From the NCBI RefSeq assembly GCF_001418135.1, contig NZ_LIPQ01000261.1:1-35108 (forward strand): 35,108 nt of DNA, given 5' to 3'. Position 1 is the stretch's first letter; every line of letters starts with the position of its first letter. The notes beneath the pieces are model-generated. The model was not told the origin of the DNA. It saw only the letters and a list, made by a program, of their open reading frames with translations, and ran no database searches. The translations under genes and the position numbers were made by a program. Shown one piece after another: positions 1-6,880 of this stretch. This stretch comes from Streptomyces aureus (lineage in GTDB: Bacteria; Actinomycetota; Actinomycetes; Streptomycetales; Streptomycetaceae).

Positions 1-3
1 CCG

Positions 4-20
4 CCCCCCCCCCCCCCCCC
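4..20. repeat. 17-base poly-C run
   Basis: Seventeen consecutive C residues lie at the left edge of the window, interrupted on each side by a G. Such a run is unusual even in GC-rich DNA. It may be a slipped-strand homopolymer or an assembly edge artefact; the sequence alone cannot separate these. Confidence 0.8.
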
Positions 21-195
21 GCAGACCAGCGGCCCTACGGCAGTCCAGGAACATGCGCGCACCGCTGCCGTCCGCTACCCCGGACTCCGGCCGACCGCCA
101 TCTCCGCCACTCTCCCCGCCCCAGGCGCCGCACGTGCCTGGACAGTCTCTGGGGGCCATGCCAGGATCCCCGCATGATCCTCACCCGAAAGGCCC

Positions 196-705
196 ATGCC
201 GCGTAAGCGGCCCGGCGCGCTGCGCGCGCAGAACACAACAGCCAGTCAGGCGCGCCGAGCAGTTGCTCTCTGGATGCACTCTCCCTCCTCCGCCCCCCGG
301 CCGGCTCGTATCGGCGGGCTTTCCAGCCGGACGGCTTCCGCCATCCGCCGGGAAGAGTTCCGCCGTCTGGACAAAGGCCTCCTCCCTGGTGACACCCAGG
401 TGGCACTGCAGTGCTACCGGTCCTTTCTGGCCCGCCCGGGCCGCTACCTGTACCTGACCGCAACCGTATGCGGCTGCCACGAGTGCGGCCTGAAGGAAGA
501 CGTGGCCATGGCGCGGGACCTCCTGGAGCTGGTCCTCGCCAACATTCCTCCGCGCGCACGCCGTGAACTGGCAGCACTGGTAGGGCAGTTGGACGACAAG
601 TTGTATCGCAGAACCCTGCCCGACCCCCTCGCCCTCCGTCGGTCACGGTGCCCAGGAGAAGGGTGGTGGCATTGGCGGCTCTATGACGAGTCCAGCCACC
701 TCTAG
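196..705 (+). CDS. Conserved hypothetical actinomycete protein
   Basis: This encodes a 169-residue protein of unknown function. I chose the ATG at 196 because GAAAGG lies 4 bases before it; an ATG at 274 has no visible ribosome site. The first 60 or so residues are low-complexity and basic. The likely conserved part begins near residue 70 and holds a CGCHECG cluster (residues about 92-98), a helical stretch rich in Leu, Ala and Arg, an RRTLPDP motif and a Trp-rich end (GWWHWRLYDE). From memory, similar CGCH...RRTLPDP...WWHRRLY proteins occur in Streptomyces, but I know no function for them. The Cys/His cluster could bind metal; this is speculation. It stands alone, 69 bases ahead of the next gene. 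Confidence 0.65.
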   Translation: MPRKRPGALRAQNTTASQARRAVALWMHSPSSAPRPARIGGLSSRTASAIRREEFRRLDKGLLPGDTQVALQCYRSFLARPGRYLYLTATVCGCHECGLKEDVAMARDLLELVLANIPPRARRELAALVGQLDDKLYRRTLPDPLALRRSRCPGEGWWHWRLYDESSHL

Positions 706-774
706 CAACCGAGCTGCCCTGGAACGCGGGCCTCGCCGCTTGTCCCCTCGCGAGTCGGCGGGGAGCATGACCAC

Positions 775-2772
775 GTGCAACACCGAGAGAAACTAGACGA
801 ACTGCTCCTGCGCGCCGGGCTCACCTTCGTCGAGGACGTGTGCCCGGCCAGTCTGTTCCCGCCGGAGGCCGGCTGGCGGATCGCGCGGGGGATCGGGGCG
901 CCGGGCGGCGTGGTCAGGGACGCACCGCACGGCGTGGGCCGGGTCGCCGCGCCGGAGGGCGCGGTCCGGGACGCGGCACTGGACAGCCCCGTCCGGGAAG
1001 CCCTCGACGCCGCGTGGTGGCGCCGACTGGCAGACTCCGACGGCGAGTTCCTGGTAGCCGTCCTCGGACATCGGATCGGCGGCAACGACTCCTGTTGGAC
1101 CAGGGTCCGTTACGCCGGCACCGGTGTCCCGGGGCTGACCGGCGACCCCGGGTTCGTGGCCCTCTCCCTCGACGGACAGGTGCTGCTGGCGGAGGTGCCC
1201 GGCGCGGACGGGCCTCGGGTGACAGCCCTCGACCGACTGCCGGAGCGGCTGGAGGAAGCCGCCGCGGCCGCCGGGCAGGAGACGGAGGCCGAGCGCGCCG
1301 AAGTGTGGGCAGCGGTCCCCGGCCGGCCGGCATGGCCGTTGCACTGGGCGGAGGGAATCGGGTCCAATCCGGCCGCGTCGGACGACCTGCTGATCCGACT
1401 GCTGGACGTGGAAGCGGGCTTCCTGCACGGCTGCGACCGGCATGCCGTGCTCGACGCCGCCGTGGCGCATCCCGACCCGCAGGTGCGCTCGACGCCCGCG
1501 GACACCTTCCGGCCCAAGCTCACGCCCGACCAGTGGATACGCCTGGTCCGTGCGGAGCCGTCGCCGAGCCGGCGCGTGCTCCGGGCCGAGCGTGCCTGCG
1601 CCCGGGGCGTCGAACTCCCCGGGGACCTGTACGACGACCTTCTCGCCGGCCCGTCCCGCGCTGAGGCCGCCGAACTCCCGGGGCTCCCCGCACACCACCT
1701 CCCCGGCCTCGCGGCCGACGCCGACCCCAGGGTGCGGGCGACTGCCTGCGCCCGGTGGGAAGACCTCGCCGCGCCGCTCAGGGCGCGACTGCTGGCCGAC
1801 GGCGACGACGCAGTGCGTTCGGCGGCGCTGCTCGCCCACCACATCGCCGTCCCCATGCCTCCCGAGGTCTTTGCCGCGCTGCCCCAGCCCCGGCGCGCGC
1901 TCGAACAGTGCCGTCTCGCGCCCGAGCTGGAGGCGGAGCTGGTCCGGGACGGGGACGCGGAGGTACGCCGAGCCCTGGCCGCCAACCCGGCGCTCACTGC
2001 CCACAGCGTCGCCGTCCTGTCGGAGGACCCGCACGACGACGTCCGCTCGGTGGTGGCACTGCGGCCGGACCTCGACGAGGGGCAGCGTGCCGCGGTGCGC
2101 CACCACTTCGACCCGACGTCGATGTCGCACACTCTGACCTGGGTCGAGGGCCTGCACGGTGACGCCGACGCGATGCGACGCCTCGCCGTGTCGTCCCATC
2201 CGCTCATCCGCCGAAGCGTGGCCCGTGCCCGGCGTCTTCCACCGGACGTCGTGGAGCGTCTGGCCCGGGACGAGGACCGGACGGTCCGCCTGTTCCTCGC
2301 CGAATCGTGCGATGACGCACCGGCAGAGATGCTGCTGGAGGTCTGGCGGTGGTGGGACGGCAGCTTCAGTCACCCCGACCGCCCCCGCAGCCACCCCAAC
2401 TTCCCCCGTACGGGCCTGCTGCGCTACGCCGGCGATCCCGCTGGGCGGATGCGCCGCCTGGCCCTGGACGATCCGGAGTCCACGCCTGCCGACGTCGCAC
2501 GCCTCGCCCGCGACCCGGAAGCCGAGGTGCGCCGCCGCGCGGCCGAGGACGCCCGCCTCTCACCGGCCGACGCGGTGCGGCTCCTGAACGACCCATCGGC
2601 CCTCGTCCGCGGGACCGCGATGCGCAATCCGCGGCTGCCGGCCCGCGTCCTCGCCGGGCTGCTGCACGACCGCGACACGGCGTGCGCGGCGGTCACCAAT
2701 CCGGCGATCCCGGTCCCTGTCCTGCACCGCATCCTGTCCGCGGCCGCGGCAGCAGTGGCAGCCTGCGGCTGA
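775..2772 (+). CDS. HEAT/LRV-type repeat protein
   Basis: This encodes a 665-residue, probably cytoplasmic repeat protein. The start is a GTG at 775, preceded by GGGGAG with about 9 bases of spacing. From about residue 215 to the C-terminus the chain is built of helical repeats of roughly 23-25 residues, with recurring motifs such as DPxxxVRxxxA, ANPALTxxxVxxL, DDVRSVVALRPDL, EVRRRAAEDARLSP and NPRLPxxVLAxLLHD. These match the leucine-rich-repeat-variant/HEAT style found in many actinomycete proteins, which usually act as protein-binding scaffolds. The N-terminal 200 residues are less regular and may form a separate domain. There is no signal peptide or membrane segment. The partner is unknown, and neighbours give no clue because the gene is monocistronic and faces a convergent gene. 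Confidence 0.8.
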   Translation: MQHREKLDELLLRAGLTFVEDVCPASLFPPEAGWRIARGIGAPGGVVRDAPHGVGRVAAPEGAVRDAALDSPVREALDAAWWRRLADSDGEFLVAVLGHRIGGNDSCWTRVRYAGTGVPGLTGDPGFVALSLDGQVLLAEVPGADGPRVTALDRLPERLEEAAAAAGQETEAERAEVWAAVPGRPAWPLHWAEGIGSNPAASDDLLIRLLDVEAGFLHGCDRHAVLDAAVAHPDPQVRSTPADTFRPKLTPDQWIRLVRAEPSPSRRVLRAERACARGVELPGDLYDDLLAGPSRAEAAELPGLPAHHLPGLAADADPRVRATACARWEDLAAPLRARLLADGDDAVRSAALLAHHIAVPMPPEVFAALPQPRRALEQCRLAPELEAELVRDGDAEVRRALAANPALTAHSVAVLSEDPHDDVRSVVALRPDLDEGQRAAVRHHFDPTSMSHTLTWVEGLHGDADAMRRLAVSSHPLIRRSVARARRLPPDVVERLARDEDRTVRLFLAESCDDAPAEMLLEVWRWWDGSFSHPDRPRSHPNFPRTGLLRYAGDPAGRMRRLALDDPESTPADVARLARDPEAEVRRRAAEDARLSPADAVRLLNDPSALVRGTAMRNPRLPARVLAGLLHDRDTACAAVTNPAIPVPVLHRILSAAAAAVAACG

Positions 2773-2892
2773 ACGCCGCCACCCCGCCGGGCGGCCGCGG
2801 TGCTCTGACGCTGGACTCCGGCACCCCCCGCCCAGGCGGATCGAGTCGGCGCCGCTCTCCATGCGGAGGAGCGAGGCCGCGCCGGGTCGTCC

Positions 2893-2922
2893 CCCGGGTG
2901 TGGGTGACGACCCACACCCGGG
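2893..2922. terminator. Bidirectional hairpin terminator
   Basis: A perfect 13-bp inverted repeat (arms 2893-2905 and 2910-2922) surrounds a 4-base GACG loop. It lies between the ends of the convergent genes at 775-2772 and 2938-4056, so it can end transcription from both sides. No long T tract follows, which is common for actinomycete terminators. Confidence 0.8.
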
Positions 2923-2937
2923 ACCGGACACGGGGCC

Positions 2938-4056
2938 TCAGTCTCGGGCGTTGAGCTCCGCGACGATCGAGGCCGGCGTGTGGCCGCTGCCGTCGGATAT
3001 CCGGTGGAAGTCGACCGAGACGAAGTTCGGGTCGCGGCCGTCGGCCGCCGGGCGGCACTGCTGGTCGACGCGGTCCCGCAGTTTGGCCCCGTTGTCGAGA
3101 GCGGTGTTGATGACGGTGGGTACGTTCCGATGGTGGCTCATGGTGAAAAGCCTTCGGAAGCCCGGCTCCTGACGGTCCAGCGGTACGTCGGACCACCGGC
3201 TGACGCAGGAGACGTCGTTGCCGAGGTCGCCGAGGCTCCAGAAGTTGCTGACGGTCCAGGCCTTGTCGTACATGACGCCCAGGTGCTCGCGGTCAGGCTC
3301 GTCGCTGAAGATCAGCAGGCGCTTCCCGGAGCCGACGAGGTCGGTCATCTTCGGCCACCCCTGCTGGCGTACGTTCCACGCGTCGGGCCGGAAGAGCAGC
3401 TGGTCGAGGCCGCGCACCCGGCCGAGCGAGTTCCCAAGCTGCTGGGCGCTGACGTAGTCCTCCAGGAAGATGGTCACCACCTCCTGGGGATTCGCTGCGA
3501 GGAAGTCCACCACGGTCTGCATGCTGCTCTGGAAGGACTGCCGGGGCAGCGCGTACGTGACCCCGGCGAAGGTCTTGCACTCGCCATGACAGAGGTACAC
3601 GTCGCTCGGGTAGCAGTCGCTGCCGAAGCTGACGACGCAGAGCCACGTGCTGCGCTCGTACCAGTGGGTGTCCAGGCTCAGGCCGCGCACGCCGTTCTCG
3701 AGCTGGTGACGTAGGGACTCGGACTGGGCCACCGAACTCCATCGGGAGTCCTCGTAGTTGGTGAACGCGTTGTGGGTGCCGAGGAAGGAGACCTGGTCGA
3801 GTCGCCGGTCGCCCCAGCGTGCCTGGGCCTGGGTCACGGCGGAGCCGTTCGCCGCCGCGGAGGCGGCCGCGATGGATCGGGCGGGCGGGGAGGGCGCGGC
3901 GCTGGCCAGGGCTGATGTCCCGAGAAGGCTCAGGAGAAGAAGGAGGACGAGGGAGAACCGGACGTGGCTCCTCAAGGACGCGGTCCCGACCGGGTGAGGT
4001 CCGAACCGCGGGGCCGCGCCGAGACGGGCCCGAGATGACATGTTCATGGTCGGCAT
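2938..4056 (-). CDS. Secreted PI-PLC X-domain-like phosphodiesterase
   Basis: This encodes a 372-residue exported protein with the fold of phosphatidylinositol-specific phospholipase C, which cleaves the phosphodiester of phosphoinositides or related head groups. A basic N-terminus is followed by a long hydrophobic stretch (about residues 33-52, with an LLLLLSLLG core) and an ALASA-type signal peptidase site. The X-domain hallmarks follow: GTHNAF with His95, VRGLSLDTHW with Arg124 and Asp129, and YLCHGECKTF with His157, which would be the two catalytic histidines and their partners. I prefer the ATG at 4056 because a TACGCT -10 box sits 7 bases upstream, as in leaderless genes; a GTG at 4077 and ATGs at 4047 and 4041 are alternatives. 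Cys pairs around residues 140-160 suggest disulfides. The exact substrate cannot be read from sequence. Confidence 0.85.
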   Translation of the reverse strand: MPTMNMSSRARLGAAPRFGPHPVGTASLRSHVRFSLVLLLLLSLLGTSALASAAPSPPARSIAAASAAANGSAVTQAQARWGDRRLDQVSFLGTHNAFTNYEDSRWSSVAQSESLRHQLENGVRGLSLDTHWYERSTWLCVVSFGSDCYPSDVYLCHGECKTFAGVTYALPRQSFQSSMQTVVDFLAANPQEVVTIFLEDYVSAQQLGNSLGRVRGLDQLLFRPDAWNVRQQGWPKMTDLVGSGKRLLIFSDEPDREHLGVMYDKAWTVSNFWSLGDLGNDVSCVSRWSDVPLDRQEPGFRRLFTMSHHRNVPTVINTALDNGAKLRDRVDQQCRPAADGRDPNFVSVDFHRISDGSGHTPASIVAELNARD

Positions 4057-4063
4057 GGAAGGG

Positions 4064-4069
4064 AGCGTA
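4064..4069 (-). promoter_or_regulatory. Leaderless -10 box of PI-PLC-like gene
   Basis: On the minus strand TACGCT lies 7 bases before the ATG at 4056 and no Shine-Dalgarno is visible. This spacing predicts transcription starting at or next to the start codon. No clear -35 is seen. Confidence 0.4.
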
Positions 4070-4120
4070 GCGCGCACGCATTCGATTCAGCCCCTGCTTG
4101 GGCAGTGCTCGATTCACGCC

Positions 4121-4152
4121 TTGCCTCTGACCCACGGGTCAAGGCTTAGCGT
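4121..4152 (+). promoter_or_regulatory. MerR-type promoter with long spacer and dyad
   Basis: TTGCCT (4121-4126) and TAGCGT (4147-4152) are 20 bases apart, longer than the usual 17. The spacer holds the inverted repeat TGACCC-AC-GGGTCA (4128-4141). MerR-family activators typically bind a dyad inside a 19-20 base spacer and untwist it. A MerR gene ends this same transcription unit, so autoregulation is a reasonable inference. The -10 lies 6 bases before the ATG at 4159, suggesting a leaderless message. Confidence 0.5.
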
Positions 4153-4158
4153 CCGGCC

Positions 4159-5158
4159 ATGAACCCGACTCATCACCTTGTACGCCTGCTCCGTCGCCCC
4201 GCGGGATTGCCGACCTCGGCCGAGCACCCTGGTGCAGGCCCCCGTGCCGAAGCCCGCGAACGGCCAAGTGCTCGTCCGCAACACCCACTTCCTCGTCTTT
4301 CCGGGCTTGCGCACGCTCATCGGAGGCGAGACCCGTGATGTACCGCTGCCGCCGCTGAACCCCGGCGACACCCTGTTCGGGCCCGCGATCGGCGAGGTGG
4401 TCGACGGCCCCCTGAAGAAGGGCCGTCTGGTTCTGCACCTGCAGGGCTGGCGGGAGTACGCGACGCCCGCCGCCGACGAGTGCAGGCCGTTGGACGGCAT
4501 CCTGCCCGACCCGGTGGCCCACCTGGCCCAGGGCTCCGCAGCCTACGGTGCGCTGACCCGCCTGGCAGAGGTGCGAGAGGGGGACACCGTGTTCGTGACG
4601 GGCGCCGCCGGCGCTGTGGGCACCCTGGCGGGCCAGATCGCCCGGCTGTTGGGCGCCGCCCGAGTGATCGGCAGCACCGGCTCACCGGACAAGGCCCGGC
4701 GGCTGGAGCGGGAACTCGGTTACGACGCCACTGTGCTGCGCGAAGCGGCACCGATCGGCACACAGCTTGCCGAGGCGGCGCCGGACGGCATCGACATCGT
4801 CCTGGACACCGTGGGCGGGGAACAGCTGACGGCCGCCGTCCATGCCGCGAATCGGGGCGCCCGGTTCGCCCTGGTGGGCGCGTTGGACGGTCAGCTGTCC
4901 CCGGACCGGGCGGGCGGGAGCGCGCCGGCCGTGCTCGACACGTATCGGTTGCTGACGAGGGGCATCAGGATCGCCGGCTACAACGGTGTGGATCATCCGG
5001 TTGTCGAGGCGGAGTGGGAGGCCCGCTTCGGGGACTGGCTGCGCGCGGGCGACATCCGGTTCCCGTACACCGTGGTCCGTGGAATGGATCGTGCCCCGGA
5101 GGCGTTGCCGCGACTGATCGCCGGGCGCTCCTTCGGTGCGGCGATCGTGGAGCTGTAG
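4159..5158 (+). pseudogene. Zinc-independent MDR oxidoreductase, frameshifted near N-terminus
   Basis: The body is a CurA/prostaglandin-reductase-like NADPH-dependent medium-chain reductase. It has an APVPKPANGQVLVRN entry strand, the nucleotide-binding loop VTGAAGAVGTLAGQ, a TGSPDK segment and DTVGGEQL. Catalytic zinc ligands are not apparent, as expected for this subfamily, which reduces carbon-carbon double bonds of enones. The ATG at 4159 begins a reading frame with a good N-terminus (MNPTHHLVRLLRRPAGLPTSAEH) that stops matching after 4227; the family pattern resumes one base out of phase at 4229. In related proteins EHFTL would be expected here, so a 5-base loss fits. Read from a TTG at 4178 the body would still be made, but with an unrelated N-terminus. 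The gene is therefore either broken or carries a sequencing error. It is followed 16 bases later by its probable MerR regulator. Confidence 0.7.
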
Positions 5159-5174
5159 GACGCAGGGGGCGGGC

Positions 5175-5552
5175 ATGCGGATCGGTGAGGCGGCGGCGGC
5201 AGCGGGCACCACGCCACGCGCTCTGCGCTTGTACGAGGCACGGGGCTTGCTCCCGCCCCCGCAACGCAGCGCGTCCGGCCAACGCGAGTACGGCCCCGCC
5301 GATGTCGCACGCGTCCGCGTCATCCGCAACCTGCTGGCTCTGGGCCTCACCCTGGAGGATCTCCGCCGTCGCGCCCACCGGCTGGACCTCCTTGTCCAGG
5401 ACCCGGCGGGGTCCTGTGACGGCCGCCCAGGCGAGTTCAGCGGTGTCGTGGCCGATCGCCTGGCCACCCTGGACGCCGAGATCGCACGCCTCACGCACCT
5501 GCGGCAGAGCCTCGCCGCAGCGGCAGGTGGGCCGGCGGAAGAGATCGCGTAG
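5175..5552 (+). CDS. MerR-family transcriptional regulator
   Basis: This encodes a 125-residue DNA-binding regulator. The ATG at 5175 is preceded by AGGGGGCGGG and begins MRIGEAAAAAGTTPRALRLYEARGLLPPP, the canonical MerR helix-turn-helix and first wing. A second wing (QREYGPADVARVRVIRNLLALGLTLEDLRR) follows, then a coiled-coil dimer helix (about residues 85-118). There is no large effector domain and no conserved metal-binding cysteine, so it is not a metal-type MerR; small redox, aldehyde or drug sensing is possible. It lies 16 bases after the MDR reductase and is probably cotranscribed with it. The dyad at 4128-4141 in the operon promoter is its likely target. Confidence 0.88.
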   Translation: MRIGEAAAAAGTTPRALRLYEARGLLPPPQRSASGQREYGPADVARVRVIRNLLALGLTLEDLRRRAHRLDLLVQDPAGSCDGRPGEFSGVVADRLATLDAEIARLTHLRQSLAAAAGGPAEEIA

Positions 5553-5580
5553 CGGCGGCCGTGGCGGGTGGGGCTCCGGC

Positions 5581-6309
5581 CTACCCGCCGTGCGCACCCC
5601 CGGCCCGCTGGTCCCGGAGATCTTCGAGGCGTTCGATGTCGTCGTGGACCGACTCCCGCTCCTCGGGCGTGAGGTGAAGCGCGGCGGCCGCGTCGAGGGC
5701 AGTGGTCGCGGTTGCGGCGTCACCGAGGCGCTCGGAGATTTCCGCTCGCAGCACCAAGAGGCGAAAGTGTTCCACGGGTGTGGGCTGCTCGCCCTTCAGA
5801 CGGAGCGCGCGGTCGATGATCTTCGCGGCCCCCGCCGGGTCGTCCTTCGAGTCCGCGAAGAGGCACGCCATGTGGAGGGCCCTGGCGAAGGTTTCCTTGG
5901 GGGCGGGGCGGTGATGTTGGTCCTCGCTCGTCTGCTGCCCGATTCGGATGCAGTTGCCGCCCGGGTCGGTCATGAGGAATTGCCGCACGCCGTACGACAT
6001 GTCTTTGAGCGGCCCGATACGCGGGAGTCCACGAGACGGGATTCTCCCGAAGGCCGCCTTGAGGCCGGTTCGGAAGGCCTCGTGCAGCCCGTTCACGTCG
6101 TCGGTCAGGACGTAGCACGTGCTGACCGACTCGGTCGGCTCGTACTGCTTCATTCCGAAGAAGTGCAGCTCGATGCCGCCTCGTTGGACCACCGCGTAGG
6201 GGTTGGGACTCCGCTGCTGAAAGGTCACCTCGAATCCGAGAGCGGTGTAGAAGTCGAGAACGGGCTGGATGGTCCTGCAGGGCAGGATCGGCATGGTCTT
6301 CTCACTCAT
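5581..6309 (-). CDS. VOC (glyoxalase/bleomycin-resistance-like) protein with helical C-terminal extension
   Basis: This encodes a 242-residue protein. Residues 1-125 form a vicinal-oxygen-chelate domain: MPILPCRTIQPVLDFYTALGFEV, an ELHFFGM strand and a terminal DPGGNCIRIGQQ strand, as in bleomycin-resistance proteins. Residues about 140-235 are all-helical, Ala/Leu/Glu-rich and TPR-like (AAKIIDRALRLKG, LRAEISERLGDAATATTALDAAAAL). VOC resistance proteins are usually 120-130 residues, so the tail doubles the size. The start at 6309 has a TAGAGT box 6 bases upstream inside a large palindrome; an internal ATG at 6294 is an alternative. Function could be drug sequestration or a small-molecule enzyme; the substrate is unknown. 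Confidence 0.8.
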   Translation of the reverse strand: MSEKTMPILPCRTIQPVLDFYTALGFEVTFQQRSPNPYAVVQRGGIELHFFGMKQYEPTESVSTCYVLTDDVNGLHEAFRTGLKAAFGRIPSRGLPRIGPLKDMSYGVRQFLMTDPGGNCIRIGQQTSEDQHHRPAPKETFARALHMACLFADSKDDPAGAAKIIDRALRLKGEQPTPVEHFRLLVLRAEISERLGDAATATTALDAAAALHLTPEERESVHDDIERLEDLRDQRAGGAHGG

Positions 6310-6312
6310 CCC

Positions 6313-6342
6313 CCCACTCTAGTCAAACTTGACTAGAGTGGG
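6313..6342. promoter_or_regulatory. 30-bp near-perfect palindrome, likely operator
   Basis: Fourteen-base perfect arms (6313-6326 and 6329-6342) flank a 2-base centre, and the core reads TAGTCAA-AC-TTGACTA. Read toward the VOC gene, the arm nearest the gene supplies a TAGAGT -10 box 6 bases before its ATG, so a bound dimer would cover the promoter and start. The AT-rich core and abutting position fit a MarR- or TetR-like repressor site better than a terminator. No regulator gene is adjacent. Confidence 0.65.
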
Positions 6343-6520
6343 AAGGGTGTCTCGGACGGCTTGCGACGACCCGCCACCGCCCCCGACGTGAGTGTGCGAT
6401 CGCGCCGCGGGCTGACGCATCGATGCCCGGTTCGCCGGCGTGCCCCCGTACACGTCGGTCAGCTGCGCCGAGCGGGCCCACACCCAAGGGCGTCCTTCTG
6501 AGTCGCTGTCCGCGCCGGAG

Positions 6521-6880
6521 TCAGCTCGTGGGGGGCTGCCAGGCGGCCTCGGCCGCTCCGGCGGTGGGGTGGGTGGGGAAGACGTGTTCCAGGCCGACGA
6601 CGCGGAAGATCCGCTGGAGGTGGTCGGGGACCGCGGCCAGCGCGATGCTCGCGTCGGCGGCGCGGGCGTGGTTACGGGCGGCGAGGAGTACGGTGATGCC
6701 GCTGGAGTCGCAGAACGTGAGCCCCGCGAGGTCGAGGACGAGCTGTTGGCCCGCCTCAAGGCCGGCTCCGGGCAGTGCCGCGCGGACCTCGGGCGCGGTG
6801 CGGTGGTCCAGCTCCCCGGTCAGTTCGATGACCGCTCCCTTGGCGGTGGTCCGGGTGCGGAGGGTCAGGTGCCTGATCAT
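6521..6880 (-). CDS. STAS-domain anti-sigma factor antagonist
   Basis: This encodes a 119-residue RsbV/SpoIIAA-like protein. The fold is seen from the EVRAALPGAG...LVLDLAGLTFCDSSGITVLLAARNHAR pattern, with the phosphoacceptor serine at residue 59 in the FCDSSG loop. Unphosphorylated, such proteins bind an anti-sigma kinase and release its sigma factor; a PP2C phosphatase reactivates them. The ATG overlaps the last four bases of the phosphatase gene upstream (ATGA overlap), giving translational coupling. No RsbW-like kinase gene is in the window, so the kinase and sigma partner must lie elsewhere. Confidence 0.9.
   Translation of the reverse strand: MIRHLTLRTRTTAKGAVIELTGELDHRTAPEVRAALPGAGLEAGQQLVLDLAGLTFCDSSGITVLLAARNHARAADASIALAAVPDHLQRIFRVVGLEHVFPTHPTAGAAEAAWQPPTS

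Noticed and set aside
35..646. Long minus-strand open frame opposite the first gene
   Set aside because: Its Arg/Gly/Pro-rich product is typical of an antisense GC-rich frame and it opposes a frame with better features and a ribosome site.
793..2394. 533-codon minus-strand open frame
   Set aside because: It is the antisense shadow of the HEAT/LRV gene, with no motif or start signal.
4480..6336. 618-codon plus-strand open frame
   Set aside because: It runs out of frame through the MDR, MerR and VOC genes, all of which have clear family motifs in other frames.
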